From positions 307,342 through 371,341 of the forward strand of contig NZ_KB905414.1 in NCBI RefSeq assembly GCF_000379465.1: a stretch of DNA of 64,000 nt, in the 5' to 3' direction. Positions within the stretch are counted from its first letter, which is position 1. Every line of letters starts with the position of its first letter. The notes under the pieces were generated by a model. The model saw only the letters and a list, made by a program, of their open reading frames with translations, was not told the DNA's origin and made no database searches. This document shows positions 33,628 to 40,886 of the stretch, one piece after another. The DNA is from Sciscionella marina DSM 45152 (GTDB lineage Bacteria > Actinomycetota > Actinomycetes > Mycobacteriales > Pseudonocardiaceae). The position numbers and the translations under genes are program-made.

Positions 33628-35451
33628 ATGGGCGTGGAGGACTGGCGACGCCGCTCCGGCGAGCCCGATGGGCGACCGCCGCGAGCCCCGTCGACATCCC
33701 GAGACGTGCCGCCACCCGGCCGCAGGCCCGCCCAGGATCCGGCCCGGGCGGCGCGCCAGCCGCAGTCCGGCCGCCGCGCCGAGAACGCCAAGCCCCAGGC
33801 CACGCGGCAGCAGGGAGCCAAACCCCGCAGCGGCGAGACCGAGCGCCCCTCGCCCACCCCGCACACCCAGGCCACTCGCCCGGTCGGTCAGCCGAGGTCC
33901 AGCGCGGCCCGGCGCAGGGCGCGCAACCGGCACCGCATGGGCCTGGTCAGCAAGGTCCTCATCGCCGCTCTCTCGCTCTGCGTGTTCGCGGTCAGCGCCT
34001 ATGCCTGGGTCACGATCACCCGGCTGAACAACTCGCTGACCACCGCGGACATCGGCGGGCAGAAGGCACCGGACGGGTCGATGGACATCCTGCTGATCGG
34101 GATGGACTCGCGGACCGACGCCCAGGGCAACCCGCTGCCGAAGGACCTGCTCGACCGGCTGCACGCGGGATCCGCGGACGGCGAGATCAACACCGACACC
34201 CTGATCCTGGTGCACATCCCGAACGACGGGCGCAAGGCGACGGCGGTCTCCATCCCGCGCGACTCCTACGTGCAGATCCCCGGCCACGGGAAGCACAAGA
34301 TCAACTCCGCGTTCGGCAGGGCCAAGAACGACGAGTTCACGAAGCTGCAGCAGCAGGGCATCAAGGACCCGCGTGAGCTCGAGGTCAAGTCCAACCAGGC
34401 GGGCGAGAAACTCACCATCAAGACGGTCGAACAGCTCACCGGAATGGGCATCGACCACTTCGCCCAGGTCAACCTGGCCGGTTTCTACGACATCTCCAAG
34501 GCCATCGGCGGCGTGCCGGTCTGCCTCAAACAGGCCGTCAACGACAAGCAGTACTCCGGCGCGGTCTTCGCGAAGGGCGAGCAGACCGTGCAGGGCGCCA
34601 AGGCACTCGCCTTCGTCCGGCAACGGCACAACATTCCCGGCGGCTCGACCGACCTGCAGCGCAACCGCCGTCAGCAGGCGTTCCTCGCCGGGATGGCGCA
34701 CAAGATCCTCTCCGCGGGCACCCTGACCGACCCCGGCGCGCTGAACAACCTCATCGGCGCGGTGAGCAAATCGCTGGTGATCGACCAGGGCTGGGATGTC
34801 ACCGGCTTCGCCCAGCAGATGCAGAACCTCACCGGCGGCGCGATGACCTTCTCCACCATTCCGGTGGAAAGCCTCGCGATGAAGACCGACACCGACGGGG
34901 AGGCCGTCAAGGTCGACCCGCAAGAGGTGAACGAGTTCATCCGGGGCCAGGTCGGCGAAAAGCCCGCCGCCCCGAAGTCCTCCGCCGCGGCTCCCCCCGG
35001 CCAGGCGGACAACAAGGGGACCACCGTGGATGTGCGCAACGGCACGGGCTCCTCCGGCCTGGCCGGCGCCGTACTCGACGCGCTCGGCAAGAAGGGCTTC
35101 ACCAGCGGTGGCACCGGCAACTCGAGCAGCCGCTCGAGCACGGTGATCCGCTACCCGAGCGGTGGCCGGTCGGCCGCCGAAAGCGTCCGCACCACGCTCG
35201 GCGGGCATTACACCCTCGAGCAGGACACCTCGCTGCCGGACAACACCGTGCGTGTCTTCCTCGGCAACAATTACGACGGGCCCGGAGCCAGCGACGGCTC
35301 CTCCACGAGCAGCTCCTCCGGATCCTCCTCGGACAGCTCCTCGTCCAGCAGTTCTTCCTCGTCGAGCAGCTCCGCCTCGAACGATTCCCAGGCCAAACCG
35401 ACCCCGCCGATGCCGCCGATCACGGCCAACGGAACGACCTGCGTGGACTGA
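33628..35451 (+). CDS. LCP (LytR-CpsA-Psr) cell-wall glycopolymer ligase with LytR_C domain
   Basis: 607 residues from ATG; an in-frame GTG two codons later has ideal 8-base spacing from GGAGG (33621-33625) and may be the real start. Order: a disordered Pro/Arg-rich cytoplasmic tail (1-105), one membrane helix (about 107-130), the LCP catalytic domain (SMDILLIGMDSRTD, then SIPRDSYVQIPG, and LAFVRQRHNIPGG), a LytR_C domain (about 455-550) and a poly-Ser/Asp stretch (about 560-590). LCP enzymes attach arabinogalactan or teichoic-type polymers to peptidoglycan outside the membrane. The Ser tail is a likely linker in the wall. Confidence 0.93.
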   Translation: MGVEDWRRRSGEPDGRPPRAPSTSRDVPPPGRRPAQDPARAARQPQSGRRAENAKPQATRQQGAKPRSGETERPSPTPHTQATRPVGQPRSSAARRRARNRHRMGLVSKVLIAALSLCVFAVSAYAWVTITRLNNSLTTADIGGQKAPDGSMDILLIGMDSRTDAQGNPLPKDLLDRLHAGSADGEINTDTLILVHIPNDGRKATAVSIPRDSYVQIPGHGKHKINSAFGRAKNDEFTKLQQQGIKDPRELEVKSNQAGEKLTIKTVEQLTGMGIDHFAQVNLAGFYDISKAIGGVPVCLKQAVNDKQYSGAVFAKGEQTVQGAKALAFVRQRHNIPGGSTDLQRNRRQQAFLAGMAHKILSAGTLTDPGALNNLIGAVSKSLVIDQGWDVTGFAQQMQNLTGGAMTFSTIPVESLAMKTDTDGEAVKVDPQEVNEFIRGQVGEKPAAPKSSAAAPPGQADNKGTTVDVRNGTGSSGLAGAVLDALGKKGFTSGGTGNSSSRSSTVIRYPSGGRSAAESVRTTLGGHYTLEQDTSLPDNTVRVFLGNNYDGPGASDGSSTSSSSGSSSDSSSSSSSSSSSSSASNDSQAKPTPPMPPITANGTTCVD

Positions 35452-35491
35452 CCGCGGGGTATTGTCGACCGTACTAACACTATCGGGTGAT

Positions 35492-36103
35492 ATGCACCAC
35501 CCGTTGAATGACGCAAACCCGCGTCACGGTGGCCCTGCAACGTCGTCCCACCGGGGAGCGGGCAGCCTGCCCGGTCGCAACGAATCGGCGGAGGACACCG
35601 AAACCGTGGAGATGGACATCGCCAGCTACCAGCGCGCCCTCGGCGACGAGCTGCGTCGCATTCGTCGGCAGCGCGGCTGGACACGCAAAGACCTGCAAGA
35701 GCGGATGCCCTCGGAGGTATCGCTGCAGACGCTGGCCACCTACGAGCTCGGCACGCGCCAATGCACCGTCATTCGCCTCGTCGAACTGTGCATAGCGCTC
35801 GAGCATCACCCGCATGAGGTACTCGCGCGCGTGCACGACCGCGTCTTCGGCAACGACCGGTCCGGCAAGGTCAAGATCGACCTCGGCAAGGTAGCCAAGG
35901 ACGACCAGCCGGAACTGCGCCCCTTCCGCCGATGGGCGCGCGACCGGCTCGGTGAGGTCGGGGCGACCCAGGAGATCGCGCTCGATCTCCCCGCACTCGA
36001 GCAACTCGCCGCGCTGTGCGGACTGGACACCGTCGAACTGGTCAGCAAACTACGCCCGTTCACCAACCGCCCCACCGAACAAAGCGGATTCACCCCACGC
36101 TGA
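35492..36103 (+). CDS. BldD-like XRE family transcriptional regulator
   Basis: 203 residues. After about 40 variable residues the helix-turn-helix runs ALGDELRRIRRQRGWTRKDLQE to LATYELGTRQCTV. A second domain (from about 125: KVKIDLGKVA, then LALDLPALEQLAALCGLD) resembles the BldD C-terminal dimer domain in layout. The R-x-D-x8-R-x2-D cyclic-di-GMP signature of BldD is not present, so it may not bind that ligand. ATG at 35492 is the first in frame; a shorter start at MDIASY near residue 41 is possible. Ends before a strong terminator. Confidence 0.75.
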   Translation: MHHPLNDANPRHGGPATSSHRGAGSLPGRNESAEDTETVEMDIASYQRALGDELRRIRRQRGWTRKDLQERMPSEVSLQTLATYELGTRQCTVIRLVELCIALEHHPHEVLARVHDRVFGNDRSGKVKIDLGKVAKDDQPELRPFRRWARDRLGEVGATQEIALDLPALEQLAALCGLDTVELVSKLRPFTNRPTEQSGFTPR

Positions 36104-36132
36104 CCCTCCCGCAGCCGAACCTCCCGCACAAC

Positions 36133-36175
36133 GAGTCGGGCGCGATCCCCCGCGGGGTGGGATCACGCCCGACTC
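36133..36175. terminator. long hairpin terminator between convergent genes
   Basis: GAGTCGGGCGCGATCCC (36133-36149) pairs with the segment at 36159-36175 over 17 positions with a single G-T wobble, around a 9-base loop. No U-run follows. It separates the BldD-like gene from the Baeyer-Villiger monooxygenase gene and can act in both directions. Confidence 0.75.
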
Positions 36176-36190
36176 GACAAACCCGCCAGC

Positions 36191-37714
36191 TCAGCCCGCC
36201 CCGACCAGATCCTCGTCCTTCGCCAACCGAGGACTGCGGCCGAGCAGCGCGAACTCGGCGGGAGCGATCCGCCGGGTCCGGCGCCAGTAGTTGAAGGTGA
36301 ACCCGGGCCAGACGGTGCGGTTCACCCCCATGCTGTCCAGGTACCAACTCGTGCAGCCACCGGTCGACCACACGCCGTTCTCCAGCTGCTGCTGCACATC
36401 CTGGTTGAACCGGTCCTGCACGGACTTGCGCACCTCGATGGCGCCCGCCTTGCCCTTGTCGACCAGCTGAATCGCCTCGCCGACGTAGCGCATCTGCTGC
36501 TCGATCATGAACACCACCGAGTTGTGTCCCAGCCCGGTGTTCGGCCCGAGCAGGAAGAACAGGTTCGGGAACCCGGCGACCGCGATCCCGTTGTGGGTCT
36601 GGATCCCGCTCTCCTGCCAGGTCTTGTCCAGCCGCTGGCCCTCGCGCCCGATCACGTCCAGGTATTCGAGCGAGTCGGTCACGTGGAATCCGGTGCCGTA
36701 GATGATCGCGTCGACCTCGTGTTCCACCCCGACCGAGTCCACCACCGAATGCTCCCGCACCTCGGCGATCCCGTCGGTGATCACGTCGACGTTGTCCCGG
36801 TTCAGGGCCGGGTAGTAGTCATTGGACTTGAGCACCCGCTTGCAGCCCATGGTGTAGTCCGGGGTGAGCTTGCGGCGCAGTTCCCGGTCCTTGATGCTCG
36901 CAGCCATGTGCTTGCGTGCCACCTGCTCGGCGAGCCGCATCAGCCACGACTGCCCGTTGAACCCGATCGCGCGCATCTCGTTGATCCAGTACAGGAAGTC
37001 GCGGTAGAGGGTCTGGGCGAACGGGATCCGTTTGAACGCCTGCCGTGCCCAGCCGGGCATGTCGTAGTCACCCTTGGGCATGATCCACGGCGGGGTGCGC
37101 TGGAACAGCTCCAGCTTCGCCACCTCGGGCGCGATCTGCGGCACGAACTGCACCGCGGAGGCACCGGTCCCGACCACCGCGACCTTCTTGCCCCGCAGGT
37201 CGAAGTCGTGGTCCCACTCCGCGGAGTGGAAAGCGGTCCCCTCGAAGCGTTCGATCCCGGGCAGCGCGGGCACGTTCGGAACGTGCAGCGCCCCGATCCC
37301 GGAGACCAGGAACTGCGCGCGGTACTCGGTACCCTCGGCGTCGTAGATGCGCCAGAAGCTGCGCTCCTCGTCCCAGCGGGCCGTCTTCACCTCGACCCCG
37401 TAGCGCATGTGCCGGTACAGATCGTGTTTGCGGGCCACCCCGCGCAGGTACTCCCAGATTTCCGGCTGCGGTGAGTAGGAGCGGCTCCAGTCCGGGTTCT
37501 GCTCGAACGAGAACGAGTACATGTGTGACTGAATGTCGCAGGCGCAGCCCGGGTAGGTGTTGTCCCGCCAGGTGCCGCCGACATCCTTGGCCTTCTCCAG
37601 GATCACGAAGTCCTCGATGCCGTCCTGCTTGAGCCTGATGCCCATGCCGAGGCCGGAAAATCCGCTGCCGATGATCGCCACCTTGGCGATCGCCTGACTT
37701 GTCGGTTCAGCCAT
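36191..37714 (-). CDS. flavin-containing (Baeyer-Villiger type) monooxygenase
   Basis: 507 residues. FAD Rossmann motif GSGFSG at 16-21, the Baeyer-Villiger fingerprint F157-x-G-x3-H163-x3-W167, and a second Rossmann motif for NADPH (VAVVGTGASAVQ near 180-188). These enzymes insert oxygen next to a ketone or oxidise heteroatoms; substrate unknown. Divergent from a TetR gene that probably represses it. The C-terminal GGCTSWYLDSMGVNRTVWPG segment is typical of the actinobacterial group. Confidence 0.92.
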   Translation of the reverse strand: MAEPTSQAIAKVAIIGSGFSGLGMGIRLKQDGIEDFVILEKAKDVGGTWRDNTYPGCACDIQSHMYSFSFEQNPDWSRSYSPQPEIWEYLRGVARKHDLYRHMRYGVEVKTARWDEERSFWRIYDAEGTEYRAQFLVSGIGALHVPNVPALPGIERFEGTAFHSAEWDHDFDLRGKKVAVVGTGASAVQFVPQIAPEVAKLELFQRTPPWIMPKGDYDMPGWARQAFKRIPFAQTLYRDFLYWINEMRAIGFNGQSWLMRLAEQVARKHMAASIKDRELRRKLTPDYTMGCKRVLKSNDYYPALNRDNVDVITDGIAEVREHSVVDSVGVEHEVDAIIYGTGFHVTDSLEYLDVIGREGQRLDKTWQESGIQTHNGIAVAGFPNLFFLLGPNTGLGHNSVVFMIEQQMRYVGEAIQLVDKGKAGAIEVRKSVQDRFNQDVQQQLENGVWSTGGCTSWYLDSMGVNRTVWPGFTFNYWRRTRRIAPAEFALLGRSPRLAKDEDLVGAG

Positions 37715-37759
37715 GCCTGTGCTCCTGCCGTGCTCGAATGGCGTCCTGCGATGATGTTA

Positions 37760-37808
37760 CTACAAGTAGGTTACCGATGGTAGATTTGATCGCGGATTCG
37801 CGTAGACT
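37760..37808. promoter_or_regulatory. TetR/monooxygenase divergent operator-promoter
   Basis: CTACAAGTAG (37760-37769) is a near palindrome inside TTACTACAAGTAGGTTACC, followed by a related ACCGATGGTAG. TAGACT (37803-37808) is a -10-like box 7 bases before the GTG at 37816. The A+T-rich symmetry between a TetR gene and its probable target suggests the operator. Confidence 0.45.
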
Positions 37809-37815
37809 GAACCCC

Positions 37816-38451
37816 GTGACGGCCACCGGAAACGAACAGGCACCAGTCCGCAAACGCATGCCCCGAGCCGAGCGCGAGCGGCAGATGCTCACCGTCGCGG
37901 AGGAGATCTTCGCCGCGCGCGGGTTCGTGGCCACCTCGATGGACGAGATCGCCGAGCGGGTCGGTGTGTCCAAGCCGATGCTCTACGAATACTTCGGCTC
38001 CAAGGAAGGCCTGCTCATCGGCACCATCCGGCAGGCGCGCGCCGAACTGCGCCGCAGCACCGAGGAGGCCGTGCTCGGGGCGATCGACATCGAGGACGCC
38101 CTGCGCAAAGGGCTCGTCGCATTCTTCGAGTTCATCACGAGCCACCGCCAGTCCTGGTCACTGCTGCGCAACGAGGGCGCGCTGATGGCCAACTCGGCAG
38201 GCTCCGAGGTCGAACAGACCCGCCAGCAGCAGACCAACCTCATGACCGCGCTCATGCAGGGCTTCGCCCCCACCGTGGACGAGAAGTCCAGGGAGGCCGC
38301 GGCCGAGATCCTGGTCGGCGCCTGTGAACGGCTCGCCACCTGGTGTGAGCACCGCGACGAGGTCACTCCGGTGCAGGCGGCCGAATACATCATGCGTGCG
38401 TGCTGGTACGGCATGCTCGCCGAGTTTCGCGGGGACGCCCAGAACGCGTAG
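37816..38451 (+). CDS. TetR family transcriptional regulator (monooxygenase-linked)
   Basis: 211 residues from the GTG. The helix-turn-helix is near residues 20-65 (GFVATSMDEIAERVGVSKPMLYEYFGSKEGL). An ATG at 37777 would add 13 residues but would place translated sequence over the operator and -10 box, so the leaderless GTG is preferred. The ligand-binding domain is helical and unremarkable. Probably controls the divergent Baeyer-Villiger enzyme. Confidence 0.87.
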   Translation: MTATGNEQAPVRKRMPRAERERQMLTVAEEIFAARGFVATSMDEIAERVGVSKPMLYEYFGSKEGLLIGTIRQARAELRRSTEEAVLGAIDIEDALRKGLVAFFEFITSHRQSWSLLRNEGALMANSAGSEVEQTRQQQTNLMTALMQGFAPTVDEKSREAAAEILVGACERLATWCEHRDEVTPVQAAEYIMRACWYGMLAEFRGDAQNA

Positions 38452-38530
38452 ATTACCCGTTGGGAGTGATGTGGTCCTCGGTGAACCGTTCGGGAAGGGC
38501 GGCCACCGAAGGCAGGAACGGGAGGCAGCG

Positions 38531-38950
38531 ATGCAGGAACCGATCACGATCAACTACACACGTGACGGCGACGACTGGAAACTCACCGCGACCCGCGCCG
38601 AGGAGGAACTCAGCGCCAGCGCGACCGGACTGATCGCCGCACGGGACAAGGCCGACCAGCTGGTGGAGAAACTCGCCGCGGGCGAGGAGGAAAAAACCGT
38701 CGTGCACCTGCTCGACGGCGACGCCTTCGCCTTCACCGACGCCTACCTGCACGCACGGCTGAGCACCGGGACGGGAACAGCCGCGGAACCGGCGGCAACG
38801 GAACCGGCAAAGAGCACGCCCGCGCAGGTCAACGGCACCGCACAGGCCAACGGGAAGGCTTCGGCGACCGAATCGGCGACCGCCGAGGACAGCGGTGCGG
38901 AACCGGCTCCCGCCGCCGAACCCGAGGCCGACGTCGCCGAGGCCAAATAG
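38531..38950 (+). CDS. hypothetical protein with acidic Ala/Glu/Pro tail
   Basis: 139 residues. The N-terminal 75 (MQEPITINYTRDGDDWKLTATRAEE and the helix AARDKADQLVEKLA) look like a small beta-beta-alpha domain of the HicB/DUF1508 kind, but this is only a shape resemblance. The rest is low-complexity, rich in A, E, T and P. GGAGG lies 6 bases before the ATG. Follows the TetR gene by 80 bases. Function unknown. Confidence 0.7.
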   Translation: MQEPITINYTRDGDDWKLTATRAEEELSASATGLIAARDKADQLVEKLAAGEEEKTVVHLLDGDAFAFTDAYLHARLSTGTGTAAEPAATEPAKSTPAQVNGTAQANGKASATESATAEDSGAEPAPAAEPEADVAEAK

Positions 38951-38953
38951 CCG

Positions 38954-39175
38954 CTAGCGGAACAGCTTGCGCAGGACGAGCAGCCCGACCAGGGCTCCGG
39001 CGCCGATCAGCGCATACTTCACCTTCGGCTCCGCCAGCTTGGCCTGCACCGTCGAACGGGCCGTATCCGCGAGCCGCTGCGGATTCGCCTTCGCGCCCAG
39101 CTGGTCGAGCGTGCCCGCGAGCGCGTCACGCGCCTGCTCGATCTCGTGTTGAATCGTCTCCGGGTCCCGCGCCAC
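38954..39175 (-). CDS. DUF3618 small membrane-anchored protein
   Basis: 73 residues. The start VARDPETIQHEIEQARDALAGTLDQLGAK is the DUF3618 amphipathic signature; the C-terminus (KYALIGAGALVGLLVLRKLF) is a single membrane helix. GAGGAGG precedes the GTG. Common in actinobacteria, often next to peroxiredoxin genes as here (bcp is 1.1 kb away; same neighbours as Rv2520c-Rv2521). Function unknown. Confidence 0.85.
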   Translation of the reverse strand: MARDPETIQHEIEQARDALAGTLDQLGAKANPQRLADTARSTVQAKLAEPKVKYALIGAGALVGLLVLRKLFR

Positions 39176-39268
39176 AGTTCCTCCTCGTACCCTGCTGCTG
39201 GCCAACCGTAGAGCACCGAACCCGCGAAGTGCAGTCGGGGGCTCGCTGTAGACTTCCCCGCGGAGCTG

Positions 39269-39342
39269 GGGCCCGTAGCCCAATTGGCAGAGGCACATGG
39301 TTTAGGTCCATGACAGTGGGAGTTCGAGTCTCCCCGGGCTCA
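39269..39342 (+). tRNA. tRNA with Leu anticodon UAG and a short variable loop
   Basis: A complete 74-nt cloverleaf: acceptor GGGCCCG/CGGGCTC with one G-U, D arm from GCCC to AGGC, anticodon stem CATGG/CCATG with loop TTTAGGT (anticodon TAG at 39303-39305, codon CUA), variable loop ACAGT of only five bases, T arm GGGAG-TTCGAGT-CTCCC and discriminator A. CCA is not encoded. Ordinary bacterial tRNA-Leu is class II with a long variable arm, so this is an unusual leucine isoacceptor or has another identity. TAGACT (39249-39254) is a likely -10. Confidence 0.88.
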
Positions 39343-39403
39343 CCCGATCGGCCCGATTCCGCTCGCTGCCTCGCAGCTTCGCCAGGATCGGGTGGTGATG
39401 ATG

Positions 39404-39424
39404 TTGGGGGACCGAGTCCCCCAA
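39404..39424 (+). terminator. hairpin downstream of the tRNA
   Basis: TTGGGGGAC (39404-39412) pairs perfectly with GTCCCCCAA (39416-39424) around a 3-base loop, 60 bases after the tRNA. Likely its terminator although no T run follows. Confidence 0.6.
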
Positions 39425-39477
39425 ATCCCCCACGGTGCGAGCTCCGAGCAGCGCGGTGTCGGGTCGGTCAAGTAAGG

Positions 39478-39522
39478 GCCCCCGCGCTCAACCAGCCTGG
39501 GGGTCACCGGGAGCGCGGGGGC
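39478..39522. other. 12-bp inverted repeat in a gene-free stretch
   Basis: GCCCCCGCGCTC (39478-39489) and its exact complement (39511-39522) enclose a 21-base loop. It lies in the 355 bases between the tRNA and the next gene, which hold this and the preceding hairpin but no coding region I can support. Role unknown; a second terminator is possible. Confidence 0.45.
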
Positions 39523-39697
39523 GGAGGCCGCCGCTGGGGTTCGACGGCTAAGACTTACGGTAGCGGAGCACGCACAACTCGTGACGCCTCCATTCGGGGG
39601 AATTTTGGCCTCCGGGTACCGACATAACGCCAGATCACCTGGGTAAACTTGCACTCTGCACGCTCGAACTTCACGAAGGTGACGGTAGGGTTCCCCC

Positions 39698-40117
39698 ATG
39701 GACAACGCGGCCGAGCAATCGAATCCGGTGCCCGGGGAGGCCGAGGCCGGACCGGGAACGGTACTGAATGCGACACCCGCCCTGAGCGCGACCGAGTTCG
39801 CCGAGCGGTTCAACGGGTACGCGCAGGCCGCACGGGCCACGGCCATGCAGGCGAAAGCGAAGAGCGACACCTACGGCGAACAGCTGGCCAACGCACGCGC
39901 CGACGTCTACGAGAAGGCCGCGGGCATGGTCGGCAGGCTGCCGCTGGACCAGGCCGCCGCGGACATGATGGGCATCGCGGGCAAGACGCACGTGCGCAAG
40001 GCGCCGCTGATGGACTTCGACAGCAGCGGCCTGCAGTACATCGCCTCGCGCGCCTGGCAGTACTGCGCGCTCACGATCGACCCGAACCTGCCGGAGCAGG
40101 CACCCGCATGGGAGTGA
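39698..40117 (+). CDS. hypothetical protein
   Basis: 139 residues, no recognised domain. A variable N-terminus (1-28) precedes a helical region (FAERFNGYAQAARATAMQAKAKSD to AAGMVGRLPLDQAAADMMG) and a conserved-looking end (PLMDFDSSGLQYIASRAWQYCALTIDPNL). No signal peptide or membrane helix. The stop overlaps the ATG of the next small membrane gene by 10 bases, so the two are translationally coupled. Function unknown. Confidence 0.65.
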   Translation: MDNAAEQSNPVPGEAEAGPGTVLNATPALSATEFAERFNGYAQAARATAMQAKAKSDTYGEQLANARADVYEKAAGMVGRLPLDQAAADMMGIAGKTHVRKAPLMDFDSSGLQYIASRAWQYCALTIDPNLPEQAPAWE

Positions 40118-40269
40118 ACGGCTGGGTTCGCTGGCTGGAGACCCGGGGCCTGTACGAACCCGGCGAACAGACGAGCACCCGCTCGGATTGGCGCAATCTC
40201 GCCGTCGTTTCCGTGCTCTGGTTCCTCGGGGCGGGGCTATTGCTCGCCTTCCTCGTGTTCGCGCGGTGA
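40108..40269 (+). CDS. small single-helix membrane protein
   Basis: 53 residues: a charged N-terminal half (MGVNGWVRWLETRGLYEPGE, then TSTRSDWRN) and one C-terminal membrane helix (LAVVSVLWFLGAGLLLAFLVF). It overlaps the preceding hypothetical gene and precedes bcp by 19 bases. Possibly anchors its partner. Function unknown. Confidence 0.6.
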   Translation: MGVNGWVRWLETRGLYEPGEQTSTRSDWRNLAVVSVLWFLGAGLLLAFLVFAR

Positions 40270-40288
40270 CACCCGATACCGTGGCGCC

Positions 40289-40756
40289 ATGACGGAACGG
40301 TTGTCAGAAGGCCAGCAAGCGCCCGCGTTCACCCTCCCGGACTCGACCGGGAAGCAGATCTCCCTCGCCGACTACAAGGGCGGCAAGGTGATCGTCTACT
40401 GCTACCCGGCGGCAAGCACCCCGGGCTGCACCAAGGAAGCGTGCGACTTCACCGAAAATCTCGCCCTGCTGAACGAGGCGGGGTACGCGGTACTCGGAGT
40501 TTCCCCGGACAAGCCGGAAAAGCTCGCCACGTTCATCGCCGAAGAGAACCTGACCTTCCCGCTGCTCTCCGATGTGGACAAATCCATGATGACCGCATGG
40601 GGCGCGTTCGGCGAGAAGAAGAACTACGGCAAGGTCGTGCAGGGCGTCATCCGCTCGACCTTCGTGGTCGACGAGCAGGGCCGCATCGAACGCGCGCTGT
40701 ACAACGTGCGCGCGACGGGCCATGTCGCCCGGCTGATCAAGGATCTCGGCGTCTAG
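40289..40756 (+). CDS. bcp: thiol peroxidase Bcp (peroxiredoxin Q)
   Basis: 155 residues, usual length. Peroxidatic Cys47 in T44-x2-C47 and a resolving Cys52 five residues later (STPGCTKEACDF) mark the Bcp/PrxQ type. Reduces hydroperoxides with thioredoxin electrons. Downstream of the two small hypothetical genes and probably co-transcribed. Confidence 0.95.
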   Translation: MTERLSEGQQAPAFTLPDSTGKQISLADYKGGKVIVYCYPAASTPGCTKEACDFTENLALLNEAGYAVLGVSPDKPEKLATFIAEENLTFPLLSDVDKSMMTAWGAFGEKKNYGKVVQGVIRSTFVVDEQGRIERALYNVRATGHVARLIKDLGV

Positions 40757-40776
40757 ACCGGACAGCTTCTGTGCGG

Positions 40777-40840
40777 GGGCTCGCGTCCGCTCACGTAGAT
40801 GGCCGTGGTCAGCACGGGCAACACCGAGCAACGCGAGCCC
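40777..40840. other. inverted repeat between bcp and pentapeptide-repeat gene
   Basis: GGGCTCGCGT (40777-40786) and its exact complement (40831-40840) flank 44 bases in the 130-base gap between convergent genes. It could help end transcription. Nothing else is visible in the gap. Confidence 0.4.
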
Positions 40841-40886
40841 ACCGGTACTCAACTGCGGTGACCGGAATCCGAGCGGGAGCTCGCCA

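Noticed and set aside
39340..39870. A 176-codon minus-strand frame covering the tRNA-downstream gap
   Set aside because: No ribosome binding site, no domain, runs through hairpins and into the antisense of a better gene.
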